NCBI GenBank assembly: GCA_963971535.1
Contig: OZ020592.1
Coordinates: 121,642,849-121,706,848, forward strand
From: Notolepis coatsorum
Lineage: Eukaryota > Chordata > Actinopteri > Aulopiformes > Paralepididae
Direction of reading: 5' to 3'
Length of the DNA: 64,000 bases
Shown here: positions 32,797 through 43,935 of the stretch, piece after piece
Numbering within the stretch: position 1 is the stretch's first letter
Layout of the letters: every line of letters starts with the position of its first letter
Position numbers and translations under genes: made by a program
Notes under the pieces: model-generated
The model's input: only the letters and a program-made list of their open reading frames with translations
Databases searched by the model: none
What the model was told of the DNA's origin: nothing

Positions 32797-34865
32797 GTCT
32801 CTAACTACACACCCTCAAGACCCCTACACTCTGCATCTTCTAACTACACACCCTCAAGACCCCTACGCTCTGCATCTTCTAACTACACACCCTCAAGACC
32901 CCTCCGCTCTACATCTTCTAACTACACACCCTCAAGACCCCTCCGCTCTACATCTTCTAACTACACACCCTCAAGACCCCTACACTCTGCATCTCTAACT
33001 ACACACACCCTCAAGACCCCTACGCTCTGCATCTTCTAACTACACACCCTCAAGACCCCTACGCTCTACATCTTCTAACTACACACCCTCAAGACCCCTA
33101 CACTCTGCATCTTCTAACTACACACCCTCAAGACCCCTACGCTCTGCATCTTCTAACTACACACCCTCAAGACCCCTACGCTCTGCATCTTCTAACTACA
33201 CACCCTCAAGACCCCTCCGCTCTGCATCTTCTAACTACACACCCTCAAGACCCCTACTCTCTGCATCTTCTAACTACACACCCTCAAGACCCCTACGCTC
33301 TGCATCTTCTAACTACACACCCTCAAGACCCCTACGCTCTGCATCTTCTAACTACACACCCTCAAGACCCCTACACTCTGCATCTTCTAACTACACACCC
33401 TCAAGACCCCTACGCTCTGCATCTTCTAACTACACACCCTCAAGACCCCTACACTCTGCATCTTCTAACTACACACCCACAAGACCCCTACGCTCTGCAT
33501 CTTCTAACTACACACCCTCAAGACCCCTACGCTCTGCATCTTCTAACTACACACCCTCAAGACCCCTACGCTCTGCATCTTCTAACTACACACCCTCAAG
33601 ACCCCTACACTCTGCATCTTCTAACTACACACCCTCAAGACCCCTACGCTCTGCATCTTCTAACTACACACCCTCAAGACCCCTACGCTCTGCATCTTCT
33701 AACTACACACCCTCAAGACCCCTACGCTCTGCATCTTCTAACTACACACCCTCAAGACCCCTCCGCTCTGCATCTTCTAACTACACACCCTCAAGACCCC
33801 TACACTCTGCATCTTCTAACTACACACCCTCAAGACCCCTACACTCTGCATCTTCTAACTACACACCCTCAAGACCCCTCCGCTCTGCATCTTCTAACTA
33901 CACACCCTCAAGACCCCTACGCTCTGCATCTCTAACTACACACACCCTCAAGACCCCTCCGCTCTGCATCTTCTAACTACACACCCTCAAGACCCCTACG
34001 CTCTGCATCTTCTAACTACACACCCTCAAGACCCCTACGCTCTGCATCTTCTAACTACACACCCTCAAGACCCCTACGCTCTGCATCTTCTAACTACACA
34101 CCCTCAAGACCCCTACGCTCTGCATCTTCTAACTACACACCCTCAAGACCCCTACGCTCTGCATCTTCTAAATACACACCCTCAAGACCCCTACGCTCTG
34201 CATCTTCTAACTACACACCCTCAAGACCCCTACGCTCTGCATCTTCTAACTACACACCCTCAAGACCCCTCCGCTCTGCATCTTCTAACTACACACCCTC
34301 AAGACCCCTACGCTCTGCATCTTCTAACTACACACCCTCAAGACCCCTACGCTCTGCATCTTCTAACTACACACCCTCAAGACCCCTCCGCTCTGCATCT
34401 TCTAACTACACACCCTCAAGACCCCTACGCTCTGCATCTTCTAACTACACACCCTCAAGACCCCTACGCTCTGCATCTTCTAACTACACACCCTCAAGAC
34501 CCCTACGCTCTGCATCTTCTAACTACACACCCTCAAGACCCCTACGCTCTGCATCTTCTAACTACACACCCTCAAGACCCCTACGCTCTGCATCTTCTAA
34601 CTACACACCCTCAAGACCCCTACGCTCTGCATCTTCTAACTACACACCCTCAAGACCCCTACGCTCTGCATCTTCTAACTACACACCCTCAAGACCCCTA
34701 CGCTCTGCATCTTCTAACTACACACCCTCAAGACCCCTACGCTCTGCATCTTCTAACTACACACCCTCAAGACCCCTACGCTCTGCATCTTCTAACTACA
34801 CACCCTCAAGACCCCTACGCTCTGCATCTTCTAACTACACACCCTCAAGACCCCTACACTCTGCA
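32797..34865. repeat. 39-bp minisatellite, about 53 copies
   Basis: Unit TTCTAACTACACACCCTCAA followed by GACCCCTACGCTCTGCATC. Variation is limited to CCTACG/CCTCCG/CCTACA and a few indels, so homogenisation is recent. As 39 is 13 codons, it stays open in frame for long runs (SNYTPSRPLRSAS). It ends directly against the related 33-bp array at 34866. Confidence 0.97.
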
Positions 34866-35012
34866 TCTTCTGGCCGCCTCAGACCCCTACTCTCTGCATC
34901 TTCTGGCCGCCTCAGACCCCTACTCTCTGCATCTTCTGGCCGCCTCAGACCCCTACTCTCTGCATCTTCTGGCCGCCTCAGACCCCTACTCTCTGCATCT
35001 TCTGGCCGCCTC
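34866..35012. repeat. 33-bp minisatellite, about 4.5 copies
   Basis: Unit TTCTGGCCGCCTCAGACCCC followed by TACTCTCTGCATC. It shares the half AGACCCCTAC-CTCTGCATCTTCT with the 39-bp unit and runs without a break into LINE coding sequence at 35013, where GGCCGCCTCAGACCCACTCC is the last, divergent copy. Confidence 0.92.
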
Positions 35013-35385
35013 AGACCCACTCCTATCCTCGCTCCACAATGGTGGAATGAACTTCCCACCACAGTCAGGACAGCTGAACCCGGACAATCTTCTAAAACTA
35101 GACTGAAAACACACTTTTCAGTAAATATCTGAAAGAAAAACCGTGTACTGTATTTTCCTATTATGCACGTTGCTACTAAGTAATCTTCCTTGCCTATACC
35201 ACTACCTACTACCTACTATGCTAATATGTCTATCCTACTATGCACTCAAGACTGTAGCACTCAAGTTCAACACTGTTTGACACTGTTAGCTGCCAGAGTT
35301 GTACCCCCTCCTGCTGACTTGTTGTACACAACTTGTAAGTTGCTTTGGATAAAAGCGTTCAGCTAAATGAATAAATGTACAATTT
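35013..35385 (+). mobile_element. LINE reverse transcriptase C-terminus and 3' UTR
   Basis: Frame with LRPTPILAPQWWNELPTTVR followed by KTRLKTHFSVNI, the WNELP terminus of a CR1/Rex1/L2-type protein, then a stop. The 3' UTR ends GTAAGTTGCTTTGGATAAAA with GCGTTCAGCTAAATGAATAA. Upstream coding sequence is replaced by the two minisatellites. Confidence 0.8.
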
Positions 35386-36259
35386 TTTTTTGTGCTAATA
35401 TGCATCAGATGGTCTAATTGGTTACGTTGAGAATGATACTTTTATGAGACATTCATTCTTCACCCGTTCACATGACTCAAATACTGAATGAACTGTGAAG
35501 AATAGTTCTGTGTTTTGTCGGTGGCTGTTGTGAGTTCAGGTTTGATTTTATTTGATTTTATTACGGATCCCCATTAGCTGGTGCCATAGCAACCAGCTAG
35601 TCTTCCTGGGGTCCACACAAAAAAAACATACAAAAACAATTATTATTGCAAAACAAAATTATTAAAAGTCAGTACTCAACACACAATGCATAATGAAACT
35701 AACAATTAAGATGGCTAAAATTACATGCAAGCACAGAAACTAAAAAAAAAAAAAAAAATAAACAAAATACTTTACAGTGTTAAATACAATTTAAGAAAAG
35801 TGAATCTACTGTAAATGCAGCAGAGGTTTTGAGGCAGGTTTTTCCAAAGAGTTAATGCTCTAAAAGCGTTGGTCAGGTCTGAAAGCTATTTACCCACAGC
35901 TGAAAGCAAGAAGTTGTAAACACGATGTGACCTATCTGTGACAATACAGTAACTATATTATAATACTTATAATAAAAAACCAAATGTGCATGTGTAATTT
36001 GGATGAGTTGACAATATATAGTTTGGACCCCAGGAAGAGTAGTCTCACCTTGGTGGAGACTAATGGGGATCCACAATAAGACAATAAAACAATAAAACAA
36101 TATATTCCAATTGTAGCAAATTTGGTAACATTGCCAAATCATGCCCTCACCAGCAGGACAAATGAATGACTCACAACTGGACTACTCTCATATACAATAG
36201 ATTTTTAGCAGCCTACATAATATAGGCATAAGTTATAGGGATCTATATATCCACTAATC
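35386..36259. repeat. Two LINE tails in opposite orientation, and spacer
   Basis: 35545-35625 carries GGATCCCCATTAGCTGG and CTTCCTGGGGTCC (minus-strand tail). 36020-36075 carries GGACCCCAGGAAGAGTAG and CTAATGGGGATCC (plus-strand tail). They form a loose inverted repeat of about 500 bp. A poly-A tract lies at 35742-35760. The rest (35386-35540, 36090-36259) shows nothing recognisable. Confidence 0.6.
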
Positions 36260-36539
36260 CAGTGTTTCTCAACGTGTGGGGCGCGCCCCCCAGGGGGGGC
36301 GCAGAGGCATGACAGGGGGGGCCTTGAGATTAAAAAAATAAAAAATTAAAATAAAAAGACTATTACAGAAAATTATCACTAAAGTGCCATATTTGGATAC
36401 GTTTGACCATTTCTCAAAATCTGAAAATCATTATTTAATAAAACACAGAAAAGGATCACCAAGTTACTCTGGATAAAAAAAAATTTACAGACAACATTGA
36501 GACAAAGCTTCCTGACACATCTCCATCCAAACTCTTGGA

Positions 36540-36738
36540 AGAACTAATTGAAATCTCATCTGATACCACCTGGAGAGCTAGTTTCAGAGTGTGGTGCTGA
36601 GTACCAAGTATCTCATGATGCAGCAGTTAAGGTGTTGATACCATTCAGCACCACATATCTGTGTGAAGCTGGCTTTTCATCCATGACAGCTCTGAAAACA
36701 AAATATAGGGCCAAGTTGAGCCTTGAGGATGACTGACA
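36540..36738 (+). pseudogene. hAT transposase C-terminal (dimerisation) fragment
   Basis: The frame holds AAVKVLIPFSTTYLCEAGFS and ALKTKYRAKLSLEDD, then a stop. The F-TTYLCE-GFS-LT-IK-KYR pattern is the hAT C-terminal dimerisation domain of ZBED5/FAM200/SCAND3-related proteins. It lies to the left of pieces that should precede it in the protein, so the element is rearranged. Confidence 0.8.
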
Positions 36739-36789
36739 AAGACTGACAGCAATAAAGACTGTTTGCTTATTTCCTATGTTTGCTTTGTA

Positions 36790-36863
36790 AATTCCCAGTC
36801 ACTGAGTGAAGATCTGCTGTTTTGCAAATATGTCAAAAACAGAGTGACAGCTGATGAGCTCTT
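36790..36863 (+). pseudogene. hAT transposase central fragment, left half
   Basis: Reads SLSEDLLFCKYVKNRVTADE before the L1 insertion, and the same codons resume at 43712 after it. In ZBED5-like proteins this precedes the catalytic region around CVGICSDG. Confidence 0.75.
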
Positions 36864-37442
36864 TTTTTTTTGATCAAATTTTTTTTATTATTAATTACAT
36901 GAAACAAGACAACACAATAACCACAGTAACAAAAAACATAACTCCACAGGAGAATAACAAACAATAATAATACAGAATAATAAATTATAAAGACAAAAAA
37001 AAAGAAACAGCGTCCAACCTATCAAATATAGATGGCTACTTCAATAACAAAGAAGTCTTCAAACATGCCAACCTTTCCCCACCTTTACAAAGTGGAGTGA
37101 CTTAAAAGATTGTTTACGAGAGTGTTGCCGCAGATTTACTGTAGATAGCCTAGGTCCCTTACACATGTTCAAGACTGCCAAACTCGCAGAAGGTAAAATG
37201 TAAGAAGAAAGAAAATCTTCCTCCAAGTTGGTTGACAGGTCAATCAGTCTGCCAATATTAGTCCCTTGGGGAGATGGCATGTGAATTGACATATAGCGCA
37301 GAATAGCTAAATATCAACCCCCCCTAAAATCCCCCCAGTCAAAGTTAAGAAGGACAAGACAAAAACCAAGACAGACAAAACATTTCCTCCTCCCCCTCCC
37401 CAGAGACCGCCGGACCCCCCCGATCAAGCACCCCAACCCCGC

Positions 37443-40400
37443 TCAGCCGCACACGGCGGTCTTTACCTTCTCAGCTGCTGCGAACCACAGGTCAATGCCA
37501 GCCTGCCCTACCCCAATCACCCGCGCCGTGGATATCTCAAGATAAATCACATCCAATAGAGTTAGGGACCAGTTAATCATTGTAAGCTTCTCAGGCTCCT
37601 TCCATCTCATTGCTATTAGCTTCTTCGCTGCTGTGACGCCCGCTAGGACAACCCTTTTCAGTTGTACGGACGCGGGTAGTGTCGTTATATCGTTCAGGAG
37701 TAGCGTAACAGCTGTGAATGGGATAGTTAAGCCACACAGATCTGAAAGTTTGTCCGTTATTGACCTCCAGAAGCGGGCCACTGGTGGGCAATCCCAATAC
37801 ATATGCATATAAGTGCCAGTGGCCTTTTGAGAGCACAAAGTGCACCGAGAGTCGGTTATCAGTCCCATAGCAAATAGCTTCCTAGGTGTAAGATAGGTCC
37901 TATGAATATAATTAAAATTAATTTGCTGGTGATTGGGGTTGCGGGAAGATAATGCCACATTTGCCCAAACATCATCCCAGTCAAACTCGGGGTCCAACTC
38001 CGGGATATCCACACGCCAGATTGTATCCAATGATACATTTTTATACGTGGACTGAATTAAGAGCGTATAAAAGTCTGAGACAAACCCTCTGGATGTCGTC
38101 CTGTCCACTATGAGCCTGAGGAAGGGGTGTGGGTGCAAAGCTTGAGCCCACGGTACGCCATGCGCCCTCAGTGCTGACCTTAGTTGAAGGTAAAGAAAGA
38201 AGGACTCGCCGGGAAGATCATAAAATTCTCTCAAGTCCTGAAACGCACGGAGGCCGTTCTTATCATAAATATCCTCCAGAGTATGCACTCCCCTCCTTTG
38301 CCATTGAGGAATATTAACCGGCTTGTGCCCAACAAGTAATTGCTGGTTATTAAAAATTGGAGAGTCCAGGTGCCATGGGCATTTAACCCCACACGACCTC
38401 TGTACATTACGCCACGTTTGGATCACGTGAGCTATGATTGGTCCATACCTCAGCCGGCATTTCGAAATAGAGACAGTGGAGTACACTACATCCTGCAATC
38501 TTAGCGGAGATACCGCTGCCGCTTCTAAGGAGCGCCACGATACAGCCTCTACAGGGTCTAGCCAGCACATCAGAGGTCTCAGTGAAAAGGACCAGAAATA
38601 AAGTTTAAAATCAGGGATTGCGAGGCCCCCATCTTGTTTTCTACGTTGAGTAGTAGCCCTTTTGATTCTCGGGCGTTTGTTATTCCAGATAAACTTAGAT
38701 ACCATCGATTGTACCTTGCGCCAGTGGTCTATTGGAGGGGGGAGGGGGAGCATTGAGCTAATAAAATGTATCCTAGGCAGGATGTTCATTTTGATTATGG
38801 AAGCCCGGGCTTGTAAGGAGTTAGGAAGGGACGACCACCTGTCTAGATCCTGGCGTATTTTATCATAAGTACCCGTGAAGTTGTACTTAGTAGTTTGGTT
38901 CAGCGTGGGGAATATCTCTATGCCCAAGTATTTAAAATGTTCTACTATGGGGATATCAGCTGGTAGTCGTACCGCCTTGGCCAGCTCATTAAGAGGTAGG
39001 CAGGCTGATTTGTTCCAGTTAATCTTAAAGCCTGACAATTTACCAAAGTCGTCGATTATCCTCAATAATTTTGTGGCCGACCGGGAGGGGTCGTCCATGA
39101 AAATCAGCAGGTCATCCGCATAGAGAGCAATTTTGTGTGGAGTATTATTGACCATTATGGGGACGATGTCCTCCGATTGCCTAATAAATTGGGCCAAAGG
39201 TTCGAGGGAAAGCGCGAACAGTCCTGGGCTCAGAGGACAACCCTGTCTAGAAGATCTGGAGACTGGAAAGAGTGTGGAACAGTTTTTGCCTGTCAGTATC
39301 ATCGCAGACGGCGAGGCATACAGGACTTTAATCATATGAATAAAACTCTTCCCAAGACCCATGACCTCAAGTACCTTCCACAGGTATGACCACTCAAGTC
39401 TGTCAAACGCCTTCATGGCATCCAAAGACAGAACTGTGGATGGAGTTGTATTGTCTTTACTATTATCGATTACATGCAACAGCCTCCTAAGATTATCTGC
39501 AGCCAGACGCCCTGGGATAAAACCAGTTTGATCGCAGTGCACCAATACAGACATAAATCTCTGCAGGCGACGGGCCAGCACCTTGGCAAACACTTTTAAA
39601 TCGGCCCCGAGAAGACTCAAGGGTCTATAGCTACCACAATCATTGGGATCTTTGTCCTTCTTGAGAAGTAAAGAAATCAACGCCATATTGACATCTCTTG
39701 AGAACTCCCCTTGTTGGTCCCAGAAAGCTAAATACACTTCGGGTGGAATACCATCCCAGCCTGGTGCCTTACCCCTCTGCATTTCAACAATCGTCTCCCT
39801 CAATTCCACGAGAGTAATCGGTCTCCCCAGTTCCTTGGCCTCTTCCTCAGAAATGTGGGGTATCTCAAGCCCGCCAATGAACGATTCAAATTTAGAGTCA
39901 TCAAGATTACCCTCTGAGCTATATAACTGTGAGTAAAACTCTTTAAAAGTGTCATTGATCTTTTTCGAATCAGTAGTGACTGCACCCTGGCTCGTCCTGA
40001 TCGAGGGGATATCCGAGAAATGATCATTTGAGCGTATTTTCATTGCCAATAGATGGCTAGGTCTGGAGCCGTGAAAGTAGTAATTTTGTCTTGTCCTATG
40101 TATCAAGAACTCAGACTGTTGTTTAAGTATGGAGTTTATTTCTTTTTTGACTATCTTACGTTGTGTGTTTAGTCGTTCACTATAGTTAGTTTGCAAGGAT
40201 GCGTATAGGTCCGCATATAATGTTTCCAGTCCTTCTAGCTTTTTTGACCGGGATTTTCGCAAATTGGAGGCAAATAGTGTGACATGACCCCTGATAAATC
40301 CTTTCAATGCGTTCCACAGGACCCTAGGGTCTTCTACTGTGCCAACATTGATCTGCAAAAATTCAGCTAGTTTACTCCTGAACTCAGAACAGAAGTCATC

Positions 40401-41171
40401 GTTCTTTAGCAAGGTTGAATTAAAACGCCATCTGGGAGCTCTTGCGGAGAGCCTGCCAATGGTTGCCGTAAGGAAAATCCCCTTGTGGTCTGAGAGAGCC
40501 AAGGGAACCAATGAGACATCGAAACTATCAAACATATTAGGGGACGCGAATGCATAGTCAATTCGAGAGAAGCTTTTGTGTCTGGCTGACAGGTGAGAGT
40601 AATCTTTGAGGGTGGGGTTGGATAAGCGCCAAAGGTCTGTGAGCCCCGTGTCCTGGGCCCACATCCTGAGGGCCTTAGAGGCACGTTTTTGGTCGCTCGT
40701 TTCAGAGGGCCCGGACCTATCCATCTCCGCATCCCAGCACGCATTAAAATCGCCACCCACAATGAGAGCGTATCCATTAAGTTCCAACATATTCTTCGTG
40801 ATTGTATTATAGAACGCTGAATCAAATGTGTTAGGAGCATACAATGCTATTATAGCCATCTTCCTATGCGAGAACTCAACTTTTGCTATAGTAATCCTTC
40901 CCTCCGTGTCCGACCATACGTCCAGGACTTTGATATCAAGGTTACATCTTGTAACTATGACGACTCCTTTCGTCTTATCATCGGCTGAGGATGAGGAGAT
41001 AACATGATATTGCCGATTTGCCAGTCTTGACACATCACCTACCAATAAATGCGTCTCACTAAGGAGAGCAAGGTCAATATTTCTCCTCTTCAACAACCAA
41101 AGGACACTGGCACGCTTGTGTGGGGCGTTAAGCCCTCCTGCGTTCCAAATTAAAATATTCAATTTAGCCAT
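37443..41171 (-). CDS. L1 ORF2: AP endonuclease - reverse transcriptase
   Basis: A 1242-residue uninterrupted frame. The N-terminal endonuclease domain (1-240) has the active-site pattern E39 (LLSETHL), Y111 (YAPNT), D141/N143 (GGDFN) and D228/H229 (SDH). The reverse transcriptase (about 440-720) has D584 in VLSLDAMKAFDRLEW and the YADD box at 684-687. A C-terminal CTLC...HMYWDC zinc-binding motif follows near 1110-1130. The endonuclease nicks the target and the polymerase copies the RNA from that primer. Compared with the related copy at 23690-23800, the segment between FWD and GEFSRDVN (485-495) lacks about 14 residues, so an in-frame loss in the polymerase may have impaired it. Upstream lies ORF1 at 42931-43539. 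Confidence 0.93.
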   Translation of the reverse strand: MAKLNILIWNAGGLNAPHKRASVLWLLKRRNIDLALLSETHLLVGDVSRLANRQYHVISSSSADDKTKGVVIVTRCNLDIKVLDVWSDTEGRITIAKVEFSHRKMAIIALYAPNTFDSAFYNTITKNMLELNGYALIVGGDFNACWDAEMDRSGPSETSDQKRASKALRMWAQDTGLTDLWRLSNPTLKDYSHLSARHKSFSRIDYAFASPNMFDSFDVSLVPLALSDHKGIFLTATIGRLSARAPRWRFNSTLLKNDDFCSEFRSKLAEFLQINVGTVEDPRVLWNALKGFIRGHVTLFASNLRKSRSKKLEGLETLYADLYASLQTNYSERLNTQRKIVKKEINSILKQQSEFLIHRTRQNYYFHGSRPSHLLAMKIRSNDHFSDIPSIRTSQGAVTTDSKKINDTFKEFYSQLYSSEGNLDDSKFESFIGGLEIPHISEEEAKELGRPITLVELRETIVEMQRGKAPGWDGIPPEVYLAFWDQQGEFSRDVNMALISLLLKKDKDPNDCGSYRPLSLLGADLKVFAKVLARRLQRFMSVLVHCDQTGFIPGRLAADNLRRLLHVIDNSKDNTTPSTVLSLDAMKAFDRLEWSYLWKVLEVMGLGKSFIHMIKVLYASPSAMILTGKNCSTLFPVSRSSRQGCPLSPGLFALSLEPLAQFIRQSEDIVPIMVNNTPHKIALYADDLLIFMDDPSRSATKLLRIIDDFGKLSGFKINWNKSACLPLNELAKAVRLPADIPIVEHFKYLGIEIFPTLNQTTKYNFTGTYDKIRQDLDRWSSLPNSLQARASIIKMNILPRIHFISSMLPLPPPIDHWRKVQSMVSKFIWNNKRPRIKRATTQRRKQDGGLAIPDFKLYFWSFSLRPLMCWLDPVEAVSWRSLEAAAVSPLRLQDVVYSTVSISKCRLRYGPIIAHVIQTWRNVQRSCGVKCPWHLDSPIFNNQQLLVGHKPVNIPQWQRRGVHTLEDIYDKNGLRAFQDLREFYDLPGESFFLYLQLRSALRAHGVPWAQALHPHPFLRLIVDRTTSRGFVSDFYTLLIQSTYKNVSLDTIWRVDIPELDPEFDWDDVWANVALSSRNPNHQQINFNYIHRTYLTPRKLFAMGLITDSRCTLCSQKATGTYMHMYWDCPPVARFWRSITDKLSDLCGLTIPFTAVTLLLNDITTLPASVQLKRVVLAGVTAAKKLIAMRWKEPEKLTMINWSLTLLDVIYLEISTARVIGVGQAGIDLWFAAAEKVKTAVCG

Positions 41172-42930
41172 GGTCGAGCTTGTCTAAATGCGTAGAGAAC
41201 ATACCAGTGTAGCTAGACTGCTCGAGGCGCTGATCCAGGCGGGCCCAGACGGTCAATCCCAGGAGTACAGAGGAGGAACAATTACACACATATAAGACAA
41301 CAGCACATAAAACACATAAAAATACCACCCCAGTTACAACCCCCCCACCTTCTACTCTAAACCCTAACCCACCCGTCCTATTATAAGCCCTCCTATACCC
41401 ACTCTCCAGTCCCCACCCTATGCCCCATCCACTGAGGATGGTCATCTTCCTATCACTTCCCACTAGAGACATGGATCCAATAAGACGCTCCCCACTCCAC
41501 CCCCCCTCTAGATAAACCCCTGAGTAAACCCCCACTAGTCCAATAAACACAAATAATAATAAAAATAAACTTCAATAAAGATATCGGTCGAAAACCACCT
41601 GAGCCTTGGCCCCAACATGAGACAACCATAATGGTAAAAATAGCCATTATTAAATAATAACTCCACATCAACCTGCAACCATCTATTTCCGAATCTGCGC
41701 TTCAACGTCGCAATGTTATAGCCCAAATGGGTACAGGGAAATTCAAAACAAAATCAAATTAAAGCATCCCAGCCGATAGTCTAAGGCAGGATCGGGTCAC
41801 AGGTTAATTGTGCAAAATTGTGTGAACAGATGTCAATTAAACAATGACAATAATAAGAAAGGGAAAAAAGGGGGTATGGTCAAAGTGCACCCCTGTAGCA
41901 GTCCCTCTGATCAGGCACAACGGCTGAAATGACATAACCTATGTAAGAAAAGAATTAAACACATTAATTAATCCGGGGATGGTAATAGGCAATATCTGAC
42001 ACAACCCGTTACCATCTATTGTTTCAATAAAGATATCGGTCGAAAACCACCGTGAGCCTAGGCCTTAACATGAGATAACTTATAATGGAATTTTTTTTTT
42101 TATATAGTCATTATTATATAACAACTCAACATCAACCCTGCAACCATCCATTTCGGAGTCTGCGCATCAACGACGCAATGTTATAGCACAAATAGACAAA
42201 GGAAAAATCCAAAACAAAATTAAATTAGAGTATACCAGCCGGTAGTCTAAGGTAGGATCGGGTTCCAGGTAAATTGTGCAAACAAATGCCATTTAACAAC
42301 GACAATAATACGAAGGGGAAAAGGGGTTATGGTCAAAGTGCACATCTGTAACAGTCCCTCTGATCAGGCACAATTAAACACATTCATTAACCCGGGGATG
42401 ATAGGCAATATCTGACAAAACCTGTTATCATATCTTGTTTATATACATATTCAACCGATCTTCTCCTACCGGAGCCCAAAGCTCAAAACAGCATGGATAT
42501 AAAAATAACAGCATACAAGAATTTAGTTAAGGACCCGATCACCGTTGGATTGTGCGAGCCGATCACACTTATACAGCAACAACAACAAAAGTGCGTCACT
42601 ATTAACGGGTCTCGAACGACTCCACGCAGGCGATAGACGCAGCCCGCTAGCTAGCCCGAGGCTAGCGCGTGAGCCAGTGATGAATCCGGATAGCACGTTA
42701 GAGACTGTTATGTACATTGTTCAGCTAGCTCGCTAGCTTCCAAAGAGGCGATACACAAGTACGACCATGAGGTCAGCATTAGCAAGTAACAGAAGTCATT
42801 GGGAAGTCCCGCTAGTTGGATGGGCAGTGGACAGTTAGAGTGTCTGGGCATGACAGCAAGTATTTGTGAATAGTCGGCCCTATCAATGTATATAGGCCCA
42901 CACCGCCAAGTCACTCACCCGACATAGATA
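41172..42930 (-). other. L1 inter-ORF region with 452-bp tandem duplication
   Basis: TTCAATAAAGATATCGGTCG begins at 41571 and 42023, and the following about 420 bp are similar in both copies (CGCAATGTTATAGC, CCTCTGATCAGGCACAA and ATCCGGGGATG-type words). 42550-42735 has GCTAGC-rich sequence and, on the minus strand, a B-box-like GTTCGAGACCC, hinting at a captured tRNA-like piece. No ORF is recognisable. Confidence 0.7.
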
Positions 42931-43539
42931 TCAAGCAACAGTCTCGGGTATCCCCTCGAGATATTCCTTCGCTTTAGCCAATGACCAAAATGAACGCAGA
43001 CCATCGACCTTCTCCAACACAGATAATTTCGCGGGAGCGAATAGCGTGGGCCTCAGGCCTAGTTTCCATAGCCTGGACAGGACCACCTTGTATTCGCCTC
43101 TCTGTGCTTGAACCTCCGGCGTAAAGTCTTCGAAAATGGCCACTTTGTGATCGCCAAGCCTCAGATTACCCCTTCTGGTACGAGCCGACCGCATGATGAG
43201 TTCTCTCTGCTGAAGCCTGTTCAGCTTGACATCCGTCGTTAACATGGCTAGTTCGTTAGCATTAGCCGAGGAGACAGCGTGCATCGACTCCATCTTGTCT
43301 ATCAGCGGGACTACCGCCAGCCGTATTTCTTCTGATATCTCACGATGGAGGTTGACACAAAAATCCGCCAACACTTTCTTCTGTGCTTCAGCGAAGCGTG
43401 TCTCAGAGTCTGCGTGTAGCTTGGTCATGACCAAGAGCACGGCCTCGCTAATCTCACAGACACCGGGCGACGATGCGGCCAGGCCCGGTGGTGGTTTGCT
43501 GGTTGGGGCGCTCATGGATCTGGTTTCCACCACCGACAT
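42931..43539 (-). CDS. L1 ORF1-like RNA-binding protein, shortened
   Basis: 202 residues. A variable N-terminus is followed by a helical/coiled-coil stretch (about 30-110, with ISEAVLLVMTKLHADSETRF and EEIRLAVVPLIDKMESM). The C-terminal domain (about 125-195), with DHKVAIFEDFTPEVQAQRG, LFAPAKLSV and AKEYLEGI, matches the end of L1 ORF1p (Transposase_22). The RRM that normally lies between coiled coil and C-terminal domain seems almost absent, which makes the protein about 100 residues shorter than usual. It would form chaperone particles with L1 RNA; whether it still works without the RRM is doubtful. Confidence 0.8.
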   Translation of the reverse strand: MSVVETRSMSAPTSKPPPGLAASSPGVCEISEAVLLVMTKLHADSETRFAEAQKKVLADFCVNLHREISEEIRLAVVPLIDKMESMHAVSSANANELAMLTTDVKLNRLQQRELIMRSARTRRGNLRLGDHKVAIFEDFTPEVQAQRGEYKVVLSRLWKLGLRPTLFAPAKLSVLEKVDGLRSFWSLAKAKEYLEGIPETVA

Positions 43540-43711
43540 CGCAGAAAGTCAAAAAAAGTCGACGACAGTATACTAAACACGACGACCTAGCAAACAGATA
43601 AAAAACAAATAAAAATTAAATAAAGACTAATGGGGAGAAACGTATATTCAGCACGGTAGAAGGGAGCTCATGTGAAACACGTCTACTCCATGATCGCTCA
43701 GCTCCGCCCTC

Positions 43712-43935
43712 ACAGCTGATGAGCTCTTAAAAATTATTGACAGTTACCTGACAGAACATGGACTGAAATGGGAGAACTGTGTGGGCATTTGCTCTGACGG
43801 TGTGCAGGCCATGGCAGGGAAAAGGAGGGGGCTACAGGCGCTCATCAAGGGGGTCTCGCCAAACGCGCAATGGACGCACTGTAAATTCACAGAGAGGCGC
43901 CAGCGTCAAGACAGCTTAGCCCTGAGCTGAATGAG
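43712..43935 (+). pseudogene. hAT transposase central fragment, right half
   Basis: Reads TADELLKIIDSYLTEHGLKW, ENCVGICSDGVQAMAGKRRG, LQALIKGVSPNAQWTHC, and after a frame break LSPELNEVLTEVI. This is the catalytic-core region of ZBED5-like hAT transposases, with CSDG carrying the conserved Asp. It continues the piece at 36790-36863 across the L1 insertion. Confidence 0.82.

Larger units (their letters stand above)
36864..43711 (-). mobile_element. L1-type LINE, 6.85 kb, near complete
   Basis: A minus-strand element with a 17-bp target duplication ACAGCTGATGAGCTCTT (36847-36863 and 43712-43728). The T run at 36864-36871 is its poly(A) tail; the 5' end is at 43711. It contains a 5' UTR, ORF1 (43539-42931), an unusually long inter-ORF region (41172-42930) with a 452-bp tandem duplication (41571-42022 and 42023-42440), ORF2 (41171-37443) and a 3' UTR. 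The perfect long duplication and open ORF2 indicate a young insertion. Confidence 0.93.
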
